Below are positions 5,289-6,482 of a DNA stretch of 6,482 nt, piece after piece. Position 1 is the stretch's first letter, and every line of letters starts with the position of its first letter. Under the pieces are notes generated by a model that saw only the letters and a list, made by a program, of their open reading frames with translations, made no database searches and was not told the DNA's origin. Source of the stretch: an uncultured Micrococcales bacterium. Its GTDB lineage: Bacteria > Actinomycetota > Actinomycetes > Actinomycetales > Microbacteriaceae. The translations under genes were made by a program, and so were the position numbers. The stretch spans positions 1-6,482 of the forward strand of contig CALFOB010000103.1 in assembly GCA_937919125.1 (NCBI GenBank). Direction: 5' to 3'.

Positions 5289-6482
5289 GAGAGCTATTTC
5301 TAGAAGGCAAGTGCTTTCAACGCTTCTCGTTTTCGCTTTAGCCATCATCCCCACTCAAACTGCAAGTGCTGCTCAACCCGTCTCGGGTATCAGCACAACT
5401 ATCTACAACGAGGGCACAGATACAGCTGCTGTCTTCTATAACCCTGTTGTAGTTTCCAATGTCGACCTGACCATGCCTCAAGCAACTATTGACGCTCTGA
5501 ACGCTGATCCAAATGCCAGTGCCTATAGAACTGCTGATGTGAAGATCACTACCGCGGATGGCGTTATTACAACCCTCACCAACATTGGTGTTCGCCTCAA
5601 AGGTCAAGCAACTAGAAGGCTTATCAATAACTACGATAAAGCTCCTATGAAACTGAAGTTCGATGCCTTCGTGCCTAACCAAAAGTTCATGGGGCTTTCA
5701 CGCATGACTCTAAACAGCATGCTTCAAGACCCTTCCTTTATTAGAGAAGATACTTCGTACCGCATCTATAGAGCCATGGGTCTAGTTGCTCCTAGAACCA
5801 CATACTCTTGGGTCACAGTAAATAATGCTGACTTCGGCCTTTATATGAATGTTGAAGCCATCGATGGGCAGATGCTCAAGAGGTGGCTCAACCCTGTGCA
5901 CGTCTATAGCTCTAACTGTTACTTAGCTGACCTCACCTATAACCAAGATGATTGCTATGACACAAACTATGGAGATACCAATAGATCAGATCTAAATGCA
6001 GCTGTTGCTGTTTCAGTTCTGGATGGTGCCACCTGGTGGACTGAAGTAAACAAGATTGCGGACATGACTTCAGTTATCAACCTGATGGCGACAGATATCT
6101 ACACATCCAACTGGGATGGCTATACAGATGTTGTTCAGAACAACTACTACATAGTCTTCGATGACACAGGGAAACTAAAGATCATTCCTTGGGGTCAGGA
6201 TGGAACTTTCCCGATGGAAGCAGATGCTCAGCTTGATTGGCTGGGTAGAGGTCCTGCTTACAGAAACTTCGGCAACCAAGAGCGAAGTGTGATGCTTCGT
6301 AAGTGTGTTGCTTACGACCCTTGCAAGAAGCTACTTATCAAAGCACAGGTGGCAGTAAAAGACAAAGTTGCAACTCTTGGTATTCCAGCATTCAAAAACA
6401 AAGTTGCATCTGTGATTAACAATGCCTACGTCGTGCACGATGTGAGATCTAACCAAAATGTCGGTTCTGCTATCTTCTGGCA
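5287..6482 (+). CDS. Secreted CotH-kinase-like protein, 3' end cut by window
   Basis: The frame stays open from ATG 5287 to the right edge: 398 codons with no stop. Residues 1-28 form an export signal with a twin-arginine-like start, SRRQVL (5-10), a hydrophobic core, and a likely cleavage after ASA (26-28), so the protein should be exported. The remainder resembles the CotH protein-kinase family, named after a spore-coat kinase. It has IGVRLKGQAT (100-109), APMKLKFDAF (119-128), FMGLSRMTLNSMLQDPSFIRE (134-154), MGLVAPRTTYSWVTVN (164-179), FGLYMNVEAID (183-193), the putative catalytic region NWDGYTDVVQNNYYI (275-289, Asp277) and the putative metal-binding segment IIPWGQDGTF (299-308, Asp305). 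Four cysteines in two close pairs (211/223, 340/346) suggest extracellular disulfides. It lies 32 bases after the regulator with no terminator between, so co-transcription is possible. Substrate is unknown. Confidence 0.85.
   Translation, partial: MRAISRRQVLSTLLVFALAIIPTQTASAAQPVSGISTTIYNEGTDTAAVFYNPVVVSNVDLTMPQATIDALNADPNASAYRTADVKITTADGVITTLTNIGVRLKGQATRRLINNYDKAPMKLKFDAFVPNQKFMGLSRMTLNSMLQDPSFIREDTSYRIYRAMGLVAPRTTYSWVTVNNADFGLYMNVEAIDGQMLKRWLNPVHVYSSNCYLADLTYNQDDCYDTNYGDTNRSDLNAAVAVSVLDGATWWTEVNKIADMTSVINLMATDIYTSNWDGYTDVVQNNYYIVFDDTGKLKIIPWGQDGTFPMEADAQLDWLGRGPAYRNFGNQERSVMLRKCVAYDPCKKLLIKAQVAVKDKVATLGIPAFKNKVASVINNAYVVHDVRSNQNVGSAIFW

Noticed and set aside
5338..5682. Minus-strand open frame opposite the CotH-like gene
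   Set aside because: It lies antisense to a continuous 398-codon frame with family motifs and has no recognisable features.
1..6482. CRISPR array, insertion sequence or defence system
   Set aside because: No regularly spaced repeats, transposase motifs or terminal inverted repeats flanking a gene were found.

Overview
The window is a bacterial chromosomal segment of moderate GC content (mid-40s percent by eye). It has tight gene spacing, Shine-Dalgarno-type ribosome binding sites, two lipoprotein signal peptides and a tRNA-Ser with an encoded CCA end. The proteins (single-domain FrcA-like ATPase, lipoprotein sugar-binding protein, Amidase_6 lipoprotein, secreted CotH protein with a Tat-like leader) fit a Gram-positive-type cell. 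A small-genome actinobacterium is my best guess, but that assignment is a low-confidence inference. Codon choice (frequent AGA for Arg, CTT/CTA for Leu) looks uniform across the window, so I see no sign of recently acquired DNA.

Layout: (1) 1-250 holds two divergent tRNA genes, a tRNA-Arg(ACG) cut by the left edge and a complete tRNA-Ser(GCT). They are separated by about 100 bases that contain a perfect 12-bp inverted repeat. (2) 257-282 is a perfect 11-bp hairpin between the convergent tRNA-Ser and the amidase-like lipoprotein gene, probably terminating both. (3) 286-4056, all on the minus strand, reads in transcription order: sugar-binding lipoprotein, permease, single-domain ATPase, ABM-fold small protein, Amidase_6 lipoprotein. 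The first four form a compact operon for a carbohydrate uptake ABC transporter of the ribose/fructose (CUT2-like) class. The amidase gene follows after 43 bases with no visible terminator. (4) 4057-4198 is a divergent control region with a perfect extended -10 box on the plus strand, a probable opposing promoter, a tandem 9-bp repeat and an 18-bp palindrome. (5) 4199-5254 encodes a LacI-family repressor. (6) 5287 to the right edge is a secreted CotH-kinase-like protein, truncated by the window.

Working model: the LacI-family protein senses a sugar or sugar-derived ligand and controls the divergent importer operon, and probably itself, from the shared intergenic region. The binding protein captures the ligand outside the cell, and two permease and two ATPase subunits import it. 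The ABM-fold protein is translationally close-coupled to the transporter and may act on the substrate or a product, but its reaction cannot be read from sequence. No sugar kinase, isomerase or other catabolic gene lies in the window, so the transported compound is not identifiable here. No wholly new system is evident. The most interesting points are the operator architecture, the transporter-ABM pairing, the ABM-amidase junction hairpin and the secreted CotH kinase-like protein beside the regulator.
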